Assembly (NCBI GenBank): GCA_964437505.1
Contig: CAYTGU010000001.1
Location: 62,001-126,000, forward strand
Direction of reading: 5' to 3'
From: JAHJDO01 sp964437505
GTDB lineage: Bacteria > JAHJDO01
Length of the DNA stretch: 64,000 nt
The notes beneath the pieces are model-generated. The model worked only from the letters and a program-made list of their open reading frames with translations, did no database searches and was not told the DNA's origin. The translations under genes and the position numbers were made by a program. Shown in pieces: positions 8,117-16,551 of the stretch (position 1 is the first letter of the stretch; every line of letters begins with the position of its first letter).

Positions 8117-8965
8117 TTATTTTAGGTTTTCTAATAAAGCTTTTTTCATAACGTCAATTGGCGCAGATTGTTTAGTCCAGAGCTCAAACTGCAACGCTGC
8201 TTGATAGACGAACATATCAATTCCTGATACTACGACACACCCCGTCTCTTCTGCCTCTTTAAGAAGACGTGTTTTAAAAGGGTTGTAAATAACATCAAAG
8301 ACAACTAGTGAATTTCTCAAGAATCTCTTTGGAACAGGAGTATTATTAGTCTTTGGATACATTCCTATAGGTGTGCATTGTATTAAAATATCAACATCCT
8401 GCACCCGCTTTTCAAGAGACTCATCATTTACAATGAATCCCTTAGCCTGAAAAATATTCTTAGTAGAAGATATATCCTGAACTAGTTTATCTATCTCTTT
8501 TTGTATGACTCCACCAATTATAATAGATGCAGGTCTTTTTTTCATAATAAGTGTAAATGCAATTGCTCGCGCAACACCGCCAGAACCTAAAATTAAGATT
8601 CTTTTACCATTAATATCAACACCCTTTTCCTCTAATGAGCGTAATGCTGCAGTTCCATCAGTGGTGTATCCTTTTAATTTCTTACCATCATTAACAATAG
8701 TATTTACTGACCCTATTCTTTCGGCAACTTCATCAACCTCATCAAGATGCTTTATTACTTCCACCTTATGTGGAATAGTTACACTTAATCCTCTTATTCC
8801 TAAGCCTCTTACACCGGCTACTGCAGAGGATACATCCCGAACTCTAAATGCAACATAAACATAATTAAGTCCAAGATAATCAAACGCTGCATTATGTATG
8901 GCAGGGGATAGAGAGTGCTCTATAGGATTACCAATAACAGCACAAAGTCGAGTTTTTGCATCCAT
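8117..8965 (-). CDS. aroE: Shikimate dehydrogenase
   Basis: 282 residues. The shikimate-binding segment NPIEHSLSPAIHN (Ser-Leu-Ser) is near the start, the catalytic Lys is in IPHKVEVIKHLDEVD, and the NADP-binding GSGGVARA is at about residue 127. It reduces 3-dehydroshikimate to shikimate with NADPH, the step before aroK. It is the first gene of the aroE-nagB-aroK operon and is transcribed divergently from the ferredoxin gene. Confidence 0.95.
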   Translation of the reverse strand: MDAKTRLCAVIGNPIEHSLSPAIHNAAFDYLGLNYVYVAFRVRDVSSAVAGVRGLGIRGLSVTIPHKVEVIKHLDEVDEVAERIGSVNTIVNDGKKLKGYTTDGTAALRSLEEKGVDINGKRILILGSGGVARAIAFTLIMKKRPASIIIGGVIQKEIDKLVQDISSTKNIFQAKGFIVNDESLEKRVQDVDILIQCTPIGMYPKTNNTPVPKRFLRNSLVVFDVIYNPFKTRLLKEAEETGCVVVSGIDMFVYQAALQFELWTKQSAPIDVMKKALLENLK

Positions 8966-9039
8966 GCACCCTATATAGCATAATGTTCGGTAGATATCAA
9001 CCTGAAGACAATCATTAATTTAGCAAAAGAAGAATATTC

Positions 9040-9067
9040 TTTACGAATTTTTATTTTTAGATATAAT
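9040..9067 (+). promoter_or_regulatory. Promoter of the ferredoxin gene
   Basis: TTTACG (9040-9045), a 16 bp spacer and TATAAT (9062-9067), followed by a strong Shine-Dalgarno sequence (AGGAGGAT) before the ATG at 9106. Confidence 0.5.
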
Positions 9068-9105
9068 TCCCAATATAATAAAAAACTTAACAGGAGGATA
9101 TAGAT

Positions 9106-9294
9106 ATGAAAGTTAGTATTAACAAAGAAGATTGTGTTGGATGCGGGCTATGCGCAGATGACTGTCCTGATGTTTTTGAAATGCCGGAAGACGTTGCTGT
9201 AGTTAAAGCGGAAGAAGTGCCGGAAAATCTAGTTAATGCAGTAAAGGAAGCTGCTGAAAACTGTCCGGTTGATGCGATCATTATTTCAGAATAA
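9106..9294 (+). CDS. Ferredoxin, single [4Fe-4S] type
   Basis: 62 residues with CVGCGLCADDCP (C10, C13, C16, C20) and a distal CP at C53. This is the pattern of Thermotoga-type monocluster ferredoxins, in which C10, C13, C16 and the distal Cys bind one [4Fe-4S] cluster and C20 is not a ligand. It is acidic and cytoplasmic, a low-potential electron carrier. It has its own promoter and a strong RBS and could serve the bifurcating enzymes encoded further along. The FAH-family gene follows directly. Confidence 0.92.
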   Translation: MKVSINKEDCVGCGLCADDCPDVFEMPEDVAVVKAEEVPENLVNAVKEAAENCPVDAIIISE

Positions 9295-10057
9295 AAAGTT
9301 GAAGAAATACGCAAGATTCTCAATTGATGGCAGTCCCTTTCAATATGGCTTGGTTGAGAATGATGTTATTATAGAAATAGAGGGCGATATTTTTACCGGC
9401 TTTAAAGTTACTGAGAAAAAATATAGTATTAAGAACGTAAAGATACTAGCTCCATGTTTGCCAAGTAAAGTAGTCGCTGTAGGGCTCAATTACATAGACC
9501 ATGCAAAAGAGCTTGGCATGAAAATACCTGACGAGCCTATTTTATTCATGAAACCAAACACTTCTGTCATAGGTCAGGATGATAATATCATCTATCCAAA
9601 AATGAGCAGGCGTGTGGATTATGAAGCAGAATTAGCCGTAGTAATCAATGATAAAACGGAAAATATTGAGCCTGAAGAAGCGCATACTCATATATTCGGA
9701 TATACTTGTTTAAATGACGTTACTGCGAGAGATCTCCAGAAAAAAGACGGACAATGGACAAGAGCTAAATCATTTGACACATTCTGCCCTATAGGCCCAT
9801 ACATTGTAACGGATATAAACCCTGATAATCTAAAAATAGAGCTTTTCTTAAATGGACAATTAAAGCAATCATCAAGTACAAGCAACTTGATTTTTAATGT
9901 TCGGAAACTCGTAAGTTTCATCTCAAAAGTCATGACCCTTTTCCCAGGAGATATAATAGCTACAGGCACTCCCTCCGGAATAGGTCCCATGAAACGCGGA
10001 GACAAGGTAGAAGTAGTTATTGAGAAAGTCGGAATACTAAGGAATTTTGTGATATAG
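9272..10057 (+). CDS. Fumarylacetoacetate hydrolase-family protein
   Basis: About 260 residues. The FAH fold is clear from VAVGLNYIDHAKELG, PILFMKPNTSVIG, VDYEAELAVVI and the C-terminal FPGDIIATGTPSGIG, holding the acidic metal ligands (E-x-E type). Family members hydrolyse or decarboxylate beta-diketo or oxalo-acids, or open 2-oxo-3-ene compounds. The start is unsure: ATG 9272 overlaps the ferredoxin gene, and TTG 9299 would give the more usual MKKYARFSIDG start; neither has a clear RBS. The substrate cannot be assigned, and linkage to the ferredoxin gene may be incidental. Confidence 0.85.
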   Translation: MRSLFQNKKLKKYARFSIDGSPFQYGLVENDVIIEIEGDIFTGFKVTEKKYSIKNVKILAPCLPSKVVAVGLNYIDHAKELGMKIPDEPILFMKPNTSVIGQDDNIIYPKMSRRVDYEAELAVVINDKTENIEPEEAHTHIFGYTCLNDVTARDLQKKDGQWTRAKSFDTFCPIGPYIVTDINPDNLKIELFLNGQLKQSSSTSNLIFNVRKLVSFISKVMTLFPGDIIATGTPSGIGPMKRGDKVEVVIEKVGILRNFVI

Positions 10058-10153
10058 ACAAGAACTTTTTTTAATTTAAAAAAACAGGATATATGGAATC
10101 CGTTTTTAGTGTTATTATAGCGCAAATATAAAATTTAACAGGAGTTATCCAAA

Positions 10154-11212
10154 ATGGACATGGTGAAACTAGATAAGAATATGGCAACTAAGGAACCGGA
10201 AAAGAATTTATATTGGTATAATGCAAGTAACCTGACGATTGAAGGCAAGGGTTGGAAAGACACCGAATCTTTTTATGACAGACTTCCCGCAAAAGCCAAA
10301 GGTATTGTAAGCGATCCTGTTTGGAAGTTAAGTAAATGTCCGGCGGGATTTAGTATTCATTTTTCGACAAACACCTCATCTTTAGCTGTAAAATGGGACG
10401 GGTTCAATGCCATGGATCATATGACTGCTATTGGGGTCAGTGGTCTTGATTTATATGTTAAGCATAACGGACAATGGAAGTGGTTAGCAATCGGCCGTCC
10501 TACGAAGCAACAAAATGAAACACAATTATTCACGGATCTACCAAGTGAATCAAGGGACTATATGCTGTACCTGCCATTGTATAATCCTATACATCGAATT
10601 GAATTAGGCATACCTGATCCATTCGAAATAAAGGCGACTTCTCCCAGAGAAAAGAAACCTATAGTTTTCTATGGAACATCAATAACCCAGGGAGGATGTG
10701 CTTCACGACCGGGAATGTGTTATTCTGCTATCTTAGGACGCTGGCTAAGTAATCCGATAATTAACCTTGGCTTTGCCGGGAACGGTATTATGGAGCCAGA
10801 AGTCATTGATCTCCTCTGTGAATTGGATCCGATACTTTATGTTCTGGACAATATGCCTAACATGAATAAAACGGCTATCAACGAAAGAGAGGAATCTGCA
10901 ATTCGAAAATTGAGAACTGCACACCCCGAAACTCCTGTTGTATTAATCGACCATATGCTTTATTGCGATGCATTTCTGAAAGAATCCAGAATGAACCGTT
11001 ACGTATCTTCAAATATGTCTCAATACGCAATTTATGAAAAATTGATCCAGGAAGACATAGGGAATCTGCATTATATTAAAGACAATGCATTGATTGGGAC
11101 AGATGGCGAAGCAACCGTTGATGGCACCCATTTTACTGATCTAGGGTACATGCGTTTCTCGGAAAAACTGATCGGCCCCCTGAAAAAACTCATCGCAAGT
11201 TCTGATATTTAG
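10154..11212 (+). CDS. SGNH/GDSL-family hydrolase with N-terminal beta domain
   Basis: 352 residues. The C-terminal half is an SGNH hydrolase: nucleophile Ser in FYGTSITQGG (about residue 176), Gly/Asn blocks in GFAGNGIMEPE, and the Asp-x-x-His dyad in VDGTHFTDLG (about 323). The N-terminal 150 residues form a beta-sandwich often seen with these acyl-esterases (for example LSKCPAGFSIHFSTNT). Such proteins deacetylate sugars or hydrolyse acyl esters. No signal peptide is visible, so it may act inside the cell. It has a good RBS (AGGAG) and stands alone. Confidence 0.85.
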   Translation: MDMVKLDKNMATKEPEKNLYWYNASNLTIEGKGWKDTESFYDRLPAKAKGIVSDPVWKLSKCPAGFSIHFSTNTSSLAVKWDGFNAMDHMTAIGVSGLDLYVKHNGQWKWLAIGRPTKQQNETQLFTDLPSESRDYMLYLPLYNPIHRIELGIPDPFEIKATSPREKKPIVFYGTSITQGGCASRPGMCYSAILGRWLSNPIINLGFAGNGIMEPEVIDLLCELDPILYVLDNMPNMNKTAINEREESAIRKLRTAHPETPVVLIDHMLYCDAFLKESRMNRYVSSNMSQYAIYEKLIQEDIGNLHYIKDNALIGTDGEATVDGTHFTDLGYMRFSEKLIGPLKKLIASSDI

Positions 11213-11249
11213 GCAGAATTTGTGAGCATGATTGCAAAACAAACAAAGA

Positions 11250-12887
11250 TTAATGCGGCAACTTAAAAGATTGATTTCTCAGCTTTTTGTGATAACTGTG
11301 TGCAAACCTGTGGGCTTCGTCGCGAATATGTTGTAATAATTGCAGAGGCTTTGAATTTCTTGGCAAAATTATAGGTTTTGATTTACCTCTTACGAATATA
11401 TGCTCCTCCGCCTTTGCCAGAGCTACAATACAAACATCATCTATACCTAATTTATTAATTTCATCTGAGGCTGATGAGAGGTGTCCTCTGCCACCATCTA
11501 TTAGAATTAAATCCGGCATTTGACTATCCTCATGCATTAGACGAGAATACCTTCTGTGCACTATCTCTCGCATCATAGCATAATCATCCATGCCGCATGT
11601 TTGTTTTATCTTAAACCTTCTCCAATTATTTTTATCAGGCTCGCCGTCTCTGAAACTGACCATTGCTCCTACAGCTTCTTTGCCACTTATATTAGACACA
11701 TCAAACCCCTCAATTATATACGGGATGGTGGGACTTTTTAGAATCTTTTTCAGAGACTTCAAGACATCAGCTTCCTTTTTCTCCATGAAGCTTGGTTCTA
11801 ATTTTAACCTTGCATTCTTGCTAGCCATATTCAGAAGTTCAAATTTGGTTCCTCTTTTTGGAACGTGTACGGCTACCTTATGCCCAATCTTACTCTGCAG
11901 CCAATCCTCTATAACAGATTTATCTTTAATATCAAAAGGCACATTTATTGTTGCGGGAATAAAACTGGTTTTAGAATAGAATTGTTTGATAAACGATTCC
12001 AGTGTCTCCATATCTGAAAACATATTATTAGGTTCCAGCAAGAAGTTCTCTTGCCCGATTAACTTCCCACTTCTAACCATAAACATACATATGCAAATAA
12101 CTTTTTCGTCGCTTTTTGCTATTCCAATATAATCATCATTCTTGGTAGAAAGTAAGTTTACTTTTTGTTTCTCTGTGATTTTTTCGGTATTTTTTACTTT
12201 TTCTCTGAGCTTCACAGCTAATTCATACTGCTGATTCTTACTAGCTAATTTCATTTGTTTCTTAAGAGAGCGAAGAACCTCGTTCATTCTGCCTTCCAAA
12301 AACATTCTCACGCTATTGACCAACTCCTGATACTGCTCTCTTGTAATCTTCCCTGCGCACGGGCCACTGCATTGTTTTATATAATAATTAAGACACGACC
12401 GTTCTAATTTATGAGAGTCTAATTTTTTATTGCAGTTTCTAATTGGGAACAGGTTTCTGATTAATCGCAGAGTTTTCTTTGCCCCTGAAACGTCGGTATA
12501 AGGACCATAAAAGATTGCTTTTTTATCTGTAAGGTCTCTTGTAAGAGAGATCCTTGGGAACGCATCGTATTTACTTATCTTTATATAGGGATATTTCTTA
12601 TCGTCTTTTAATCTGAGGTTAAATTTTGGTTTGTATTCTTTTATTAAGTTACATTCTAGATTTAAGGCTTCTGCAGAAGATTTTGTTACAATATAATCTA
12701 TATCTGCAATCTCCTTAACTAATTTTGAGTTTTTAACTGGGGAGACTGGGGAGGTTTGAAAGTATGATCCAACGCGACCCTTGAGCGATACAGCTTTGCC
12801 TACATATATGACTTTCCCATTCTTACCTTTAAAGATATACACTCCGCAATCAGACGGGAGCGCATGTGCTTTCTTTTTTGTAAAAAT
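11250..12887 (-). CDS. uvrC: UvrC excinuclease subunit, probable AUU start, short C-terminus
   Basis: Nucleotide-excision repair nuclease. The GIY-YIG domain (YIFKGKNGKVIYVGKA) comes first, a UVR motif lies near the middle, and the RNase H-like endonuclease holds EGFDVSNISG and LILIDGGRGHLSSA. The first AUG/GUG/UUG-type codon (GTG at 12842) would encode the Val of the GVY motif and cut off LPSDCG, which belongs to the family's conserved start. An in-frame ATT at 12887 lies 8 nt after GAGGT and restores this segment, so I place the start there (545 residues). The protein ends right after the HKKLRNQ segment and lacks the C-terminal helix-hairpin-helix pair. It overlaps the LOG gene's 3' end. 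Confidence 0.85.
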   Translation of the reverse strand: MFTKKKAHALPSDCGVYIFKGKNGKVIYVGKAVSLKGRVGSYFQTSPVSPVKNSKLVKEIADIDYIVTKSSAEALNLECNLIKEYKPKFNLRLKDDKKYPYIKISKYDAFPRISLTRDLTDKKAIFYGPYTDVSGAKKTLRLIRNLFPIRNCNKKLDSHKLERSCLNYYIKQCSGPCAGKITREQYQELVNSVRMFLEGRMNEVLRSLKKQMKLASKNQQYELAVKLREKVKNTEKITEKQKVNLLSTKNDDYIGIAKSDEKVICICMFMVRSGKLIGQENFLLEPNNMFSDMETLESFIKQFYSKTSFIPATINVPFDIKDKSVIEDWLQSKIGHKVAVHVPKRGTKFELLNMASKNARLKLEPSFMEKKEADVLKSLKKILKSPTIPYIIEGFDVSNISGKEAVGAMVSFRDGEPDKNNWRRFKIKQTCGMDDYAMMREIVHRRYSRLMHEDSQMPDLILIDGGRGHLSSASDEINKLGIDDVCIVALAKAEEHIFVRGKSKPIILPRNSKPLQLLQHIRDEAHRFAHSYHKKLRNQSFKLPH

Positions 12888-13509
12888 TTTTTATTACCTC
12901 TACTACTTCCTGAGAAGTGTCTGCAACATGGAAAAGATTTGTATCTTTTTGAGAAATGTACCTTCGTTTGACAAGATCTCCATTAATCCATTCAACCAGT
13001 TCCCTCCAGTATTCTCCTCCTACCAGAATTACAGGAAAAGATTTAATCCTTTTGGTTTGTATTAATGTAAGCGCCTCAAAGAATTCATCCATTGTTCCGT
13101 AACCGCCCGGAAATACAACATACGCAGAAGCATACTTAACAAACATTACCTTTCTGCAAAAGAAATATCTGAAATTAAGAAGAGTTTTGACAAACTTGTT
13201 TGGCTTTTGTTCTCGCGGTATTTCAATGTTCAATCCTATTGATTCTCCGCCTGCCTTAAATGCGCCTTTATTAGCAGCTTCCATTATCCCGGGTCCGCCG
13301 CCGCTAATAATAGCATAGCCTTCTTTTACAAGTATTTCTGCCAGTTCCTCAGCCATTTTGTAATATCTGTCATCGGGTTTTACTCTGGAAGAGCCAAAAA
13401 TGCTTACAGCTTTACCTACTCTGGACAATATTTCAAAGCCCTCTATAAACTCTGCCATTATCCTGAAAACACGCCATGTATCATCAGATTTAAAATTCTC
13501 TATATGCAT
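12850..13509 (-). CDS. LOG-family (TIGR00730-type) protein
   Basis: About 219 residues from the ATG at 13509 (AAGAGG upstream); an in-frame upstream start at 13578 would begin inside promoter sequence. The LOG signatures are SGGGPGIMEAANKGA and FPGGYGTMDEFFEAL (PGGxGTxxE). Related proteins are cytokinin riboside-monophosphate phosphoribohydrolases or nucleotide-binding proteins. In bacteria many act as nucleotide monophosphate nucleosidases of unknown role. It is translationally close to uvrC, whose probable start overlaps its last 38 bp. Confidence 0.85.
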   Translation of the reverse strand: MHIENFKSDDTWRVFRIMAEFIEGFEILSRVGKAVSIFGSSRVKPDDRYYKMAEELAEILVKEGYAIISGGGPGIMEAANKGAFKAGGESIGLNIEIPREQKPNKFVKTLLNFRYFFCRKVMFVKYASAYVVFPGGYGTMDEFFEALTLIQTKRIKSFPVILVGGEYWRELVEWINGDLVKRRYISQKDTNLFHVADTSQEVVEVIKNFYKKESTCAPV

Positions 13510-13571
13510 AATAATTGCCTCTTCTCTTTCATTTAAGGTATCACATTGCACTAATAAAATCAAAGTTCGTA

Positions 13572-13600
13572 TTGACAAAGTATCTGACGAACCATATAAT
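13572..13600 (+). promoter_or_regulatory. Consensus sigma70 promoter
   Basis: A perfect TTGACA (13572-13577), 17 bp spacer and perfect TATAAT (13595-13600), 47 bp upstream of the exported Cys-rich protein's ATG. It should drive strong expression of that gene. Confidence 0.85.
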
Positions 13601-13646
13601 TACTGATGAACTACAAGAACGCTATTAAGGGAAGGGGGTGAAACAT

Positions 13647-14120
13647 ATGAAATCAACAAGTACAGTTCTTACAATTGTATTAGCTATTGGTCTTATGATA
13701 TCTACATCAGTAGTCTTTGCTGGAGAATTGGAAGTTAAAGGTGATGGGATATTGGATAACTGCTGTAAAGCTCTAACATCCTGCGGCGTAGATATGGAGG
13801 GGCTGAGTGGTAAGATGACCTCAGAGGTTAAACCCATTATAGACGAAGCAAAAGCATGTATTAAAGAATGCAGAAAGAAAATAGCTATTGCTGGAATTGA
13901 TAAAAATGATGCCGTAATAGCCGACGCTAAAGCATGCATAACCAAATGCGAAAACGCAATAAAGGGATGCAAGAAGGTTAAAACTACTGCAGGATCCTTA
14001 GGTAGAAGAGGGAAACTGCTGAAGGGACTTGCTAGCAAAGGACCTGAAACATTCATGAATAAGATAGCATCTAAGACTAAAAAGACAGCAAGGAAACTCA
14101 AACGGAAAAAGGGGAAATAA
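13647..14120 (+). CDS. Exported cysteine-rich four-helix-like protein
   Basis: 157 residues from the ATG at 13647 (AGGGGG 8 nt upstream). A signal peptide (MKSTSTVLTIVLAIGLMISTSVVFAGE) has a likely cut after VFA. The mature part has a CC pair, ALTSCG, AKACIKECRKK, and AKACITKCENAIKGC: cysteines spaced CxxxC on predicted helices, recalling DUF326/Csp-type metal-storage four-helix bundles, though the match is only in spacing. The last 40 residues are very basic (KKTARKLKRKKGK), unlike those families. A perfect promoter and strong RBS suggest an abundant product. Function unknown; metal binding is an inference. Confidence 0.7.
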   Translation: MKSTSTVLTIVLAIGLMISTSVVFAGELEVKGDGILDNCCKALTSCGVDMEGLSGKMTSEVKPIIDEAKACIKECRKKIAIAGIDKNDAVIADAKACITKCENAIKGCKKVKTTAGSLGRRGKLLKGLASKGPETFMNKIASKTKKTARKLKRKKGK

Positions 14121-14129
14121 CTTTCTCTG

Positions 14130-14178
14130 ATAGGGCTTATATTTTCAGATAAAATACTCTGGATTTTATAGGCCCTAT
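14130..14178 (+). terminator. Long hairpin after the Cys-rich gene
   Basis: ATAGGGCTTATA (14130-14141) pairs with TATAGGCCCTAT (14167-14178), one G-T wobble in 12 bp, with a 25-base loop. It lies just after the stop codon; the following T-run is short, so termination strength is uncertain. Confidence 0.5.
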
Positions 14179-14196
14179 TCCTTTGTCTAAATACGC

Positions 14197-14226
14197 TTGA
14201 CCCTCTCGCAATATTTATGCTAACAT
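14197..14226 (+). promoter_or_regulatory. Promoter of the V-ATPase operon
   Basis: TTGACC (14197-14202), 18 bp and TAACAT (14221-14226), 38 bp before the TTG start of the first subunit gene. A near-identical element precedes tRNA-Pro. Confidence 0.4.
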
Positions 14227-14264
14227 AGCGCCAGTGTGCGTCTTATACGTAATGGGAAATAGTT

Positions 14265-14576
14265 TTGATAGAAGAAATAATAGGACAAATAAAACAAGCT
14301 GAGCAAAAAGCATCAAAACTTATAGAAGAAGAAAAAAAACAAACAAGTGCAAAGCTAAAAAATGCCCAAAAGGATGCATTGGCTTATACTGAAAAAGCTG
14401 TTGCAAATGCAAGACAGGAAGCAAAAAAAATACTGGCAAAAGCTGATGTGCAGGCTAAAGCGCAAGTCGACAAAATACGCGAAAATAATACAGAATATCT
14501 ATCTAAACTTGAGCAAAAGGCTCAACTCAAAGAAGAGGGCGCTATAAAAATCATTCTAGAGGAGCTAAGACATTAA
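14265..14576 (+). CDS. V-type ATPase subunit H/G (peripheral stalk)
   Basis: 103 residues from a TTG start, almost entirely heptad-repeat coiled coil rich in Lys, Glu, Ala and Gln, without membrane segment. Size, composition and first place in the operon fit the AhaH/subunit G peripheral-stalk protein that pairs with subunit E. It ends 1 bp into the subunit I start (ATTAATGG). The RBS is weak (GGGA 8-11 nt upstream), so expression may be low or coupled. Confidence 0.8.
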   Translation: MIEEIIGQIKQAEQKASKLIEEEKKQTSAKLKNAQKDALAYTEKAVANARQEAKKILAKADVQAKAQVDKIRENNTEYLSKLEQKAQLKEEGAIKIILEELRH

Positions 14577-16531
14577 TGGCTATCTCCCGGATGCAAAAGA
14601 TTAATATGATAGGAATAAAATCCCAATGTGCGGATATTATTTCTTTTTTGGAATCGTTAAACGTTATACAGATTAATCGTATCGAGAAAACGCAAATTGA
14701 AAAGCATAAAGATTTCCTGAAACCAATTCAGGAAAATCTGGCTCTTGAAGAATTTAGCAAAGAGCTTTCAGAACTTCAGACCACTATAGATTTTTTATCG
14801 AGATTTGAACAAAAAAAAGGTTTTGTTTCAAGCTTAATAGAGAAAAAAATACTCCTATCATCCGAAGAATTCGAAAAAACAGCTCTAAAATTTAATTATA
14901 GAGAAATCCATGAGTCTTCCACGTTAACTCAAAAAGAATTACATAAAACAGAAAGAGAAATCGGAGTACTTCATGCTCAATACAATCAGCTTATCTCATG
15001 GAAACCTCTCCGACTTTCCTTAGATGCATCCAATATAACAGACACTGTCAAGTATATACTTTTAACTGGTGCAATTGGTAAATTTGACTATTCCAAAAAC
15101 CATCTAAGTAAAAAATTTCCTCTTTTGCACTGTGAAAGAGTTTCAGAACATCAGGAGACAGAGAATATTGTGCTCATATGTTTCAATGACCAGGAAAAAG
15201 GGATACTTGAGGAATGTAAAAAACTAGGAGTTGAGAGAATAGACTTGTTCAATCTTAAGGGGACAGTAGATTCTAATCTTGAGAGAATATCCAATGAACT
15301 GAAAAAGCTCAAAGTAAAACGCGAAACACTTGAAAAGGATGCAGCTAAACTTACTCCTCATTTAAACAAATTAAAGGTTGTTTACGATTATTTTTTTAAT
15401 CTGAACCAGAGAATATTCACACATGATAAATTTGTAGAATCGGGAAAGACTTTCCTACTTGAAGGCTGGCTAAAAAAAGATGCTGTTGGAAAATTTAAAA
15501 ACCGAATTTCCGAAAGATTCCCAGAATCCAGTGTAATTAAAGTAGCCCCTGGCAAAGGAGAGAAAGCACCTATATACCTTGAAAATAAGCCTATACTTAA
15601 GCCATTTGAGACAGTAACTGACTTATATGGAACTCCGGCAAATACGTCTGTTGATCCCACTCCTTTTATGGCTCCATTCTTTTTCTTGTTTTTTGGATTA
15701 TGTCTTACAGATGCAGGATATGGTCTTATCTTAAGTGCTATTGCTCTTTTAGGCTTATCAACAATAGCTCACACACCAGGCGCTAAGAAATTTTTAAAGC
15801 TTATACTATATGCCGGAATATCAACGATTATATGCGGCACATTTACAGGCGGCTGGTTTGGTATAGAGATAGAAAAACTTCCGATATTCTTGCAGAAGAT
15901 AGTCATATTTGATCCCTTAAAAGACTCTATGCAGTTTTTTATGATAGCCTTAGCTCTGGGATTTATTCAACTGTACTGGGGAATATTAATTAAAGCGTAT
16001 AATTGTATTAAAAGCAGAGATTTTGCTGGAGCAATATTTGACCAAATGCCATGGCTTGTTATTATGCCGTCACTTTTATTATTAATGATGGGTAAGAGCA
16101 TTGGAAAATGGACTGCTTTAGCAGGAGCTTTGGTTATAATTCTCTTCTTTGGAAGAGACCAAAAAAATCCAATTGCAAGAATTCTTTCAGGAGCAGTAAT
16201 AGGCTGTCTATGGCTGGGTAAAGACATTGTTGGTAATATACTTTCGTATTCAAGATTGATGGCTCTGGGATTGTCTACTGCGGTTATTGCACTTGTTGCA
16301 AACAAGTTAGCAGGAATTGCTTTGGGGATTTCCATTCCGGGGGTAAACATAATTCTGGCTATTATTATACTTTTCATACTGCATTCGCTGAATTTTCTGG
16401 TTAATTCACTCGGCGCGTATGTTCATTCGAGCAGGCTACAATATGTGGAATTCTTTCCATATTTTTTTACTTCAGGAGGTAAGCAATTTGAACCTCTTAG
16501 CAAAAACACAAAATATACAATAATTAAATAA
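14576..16531 (+). CDS. atpI: V-type ATPase subunit I (subunit a)
   Basis: 651 residues, typical length. The N-terminal 330 residues are soluble and coiled-coil rich; the C-terminal half has seven to eight membrane helices. PTPFMAPFFFLFFGLCLTDAG and ILSYSRLMALGLSTAVIA are diagnostic; the conserved Arg in SYSRLMALG is the ion-channel arginine facing the rotor carboxylate. It forms the stator half-channel of the membrane sector. Cotranscribed with the other subunits. Confidence 0.95.
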   Translation: MAISRMQKINMIGIKSQCADIISFLESLNVIQINRIEKTQIEKHKDFLKPIQENLALEEFSKELSELQTTIDFLSRFEQKKGFVSSLIEKKILLSSEEFEKTALKFNYREIHESSTLTQKELHKTEREIGVLHAQYNQLISWKPLRLSLDASNITDTVKYILLTGAIGKFDYSKNHLSKKFPLLHCERVSEHQETENIVLICFNDQEKGILEECKKLGVERIDLFNLKGTVDSNLERISNELKKLKVKRETLEKDAAKLTPHLNKLKVVYDYFFNLNQRIFTHDKFVESGKTFLLEGWLKKDAVGKFKNRISERFPESSVIKVAPGKGEKAPIYLENKPILKPFETVTDLYGTPANTSVDPTPFMAPFFFLFFGLCLTDAGYGLILSAIALLGLSTIAHTPGAKKFLKLILYAGISTIICGTFTGGWFGIEIEKLPIFLQKIVIFDPLKDSMQFFMIALALGFIQLYWGILIKAYNCIKSRDFAGAIFDQMPWLVIMPSLLLLMMGKSIGKWTALAGALVIILFFGRDQKNPIARILSGAVIGCLWLGKDIVGNILSYSRLMALGLSTAVIALVANKLAGIALGISIPGVNIILAIIILFILHSLNFLVNSLGAYVHSSRLQYVEFFPYFFTSGGKQFEPLSKNTKYTIIK

Positions 16532-16551
16532 ACAGAAAAGGAGATGGGAAA

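Noticed and set aside
12850..12890. A programmed frameshift fusing the LOG gene to uvrC at the A6G run
   Set aside because: The shift needed is +1, not the -1 typical of A-AAA-AAG sites, and a LOG-UvrC fusion makes no known sense. An AUU start with a proper Shine-Dalgarno sequence explains the data better.
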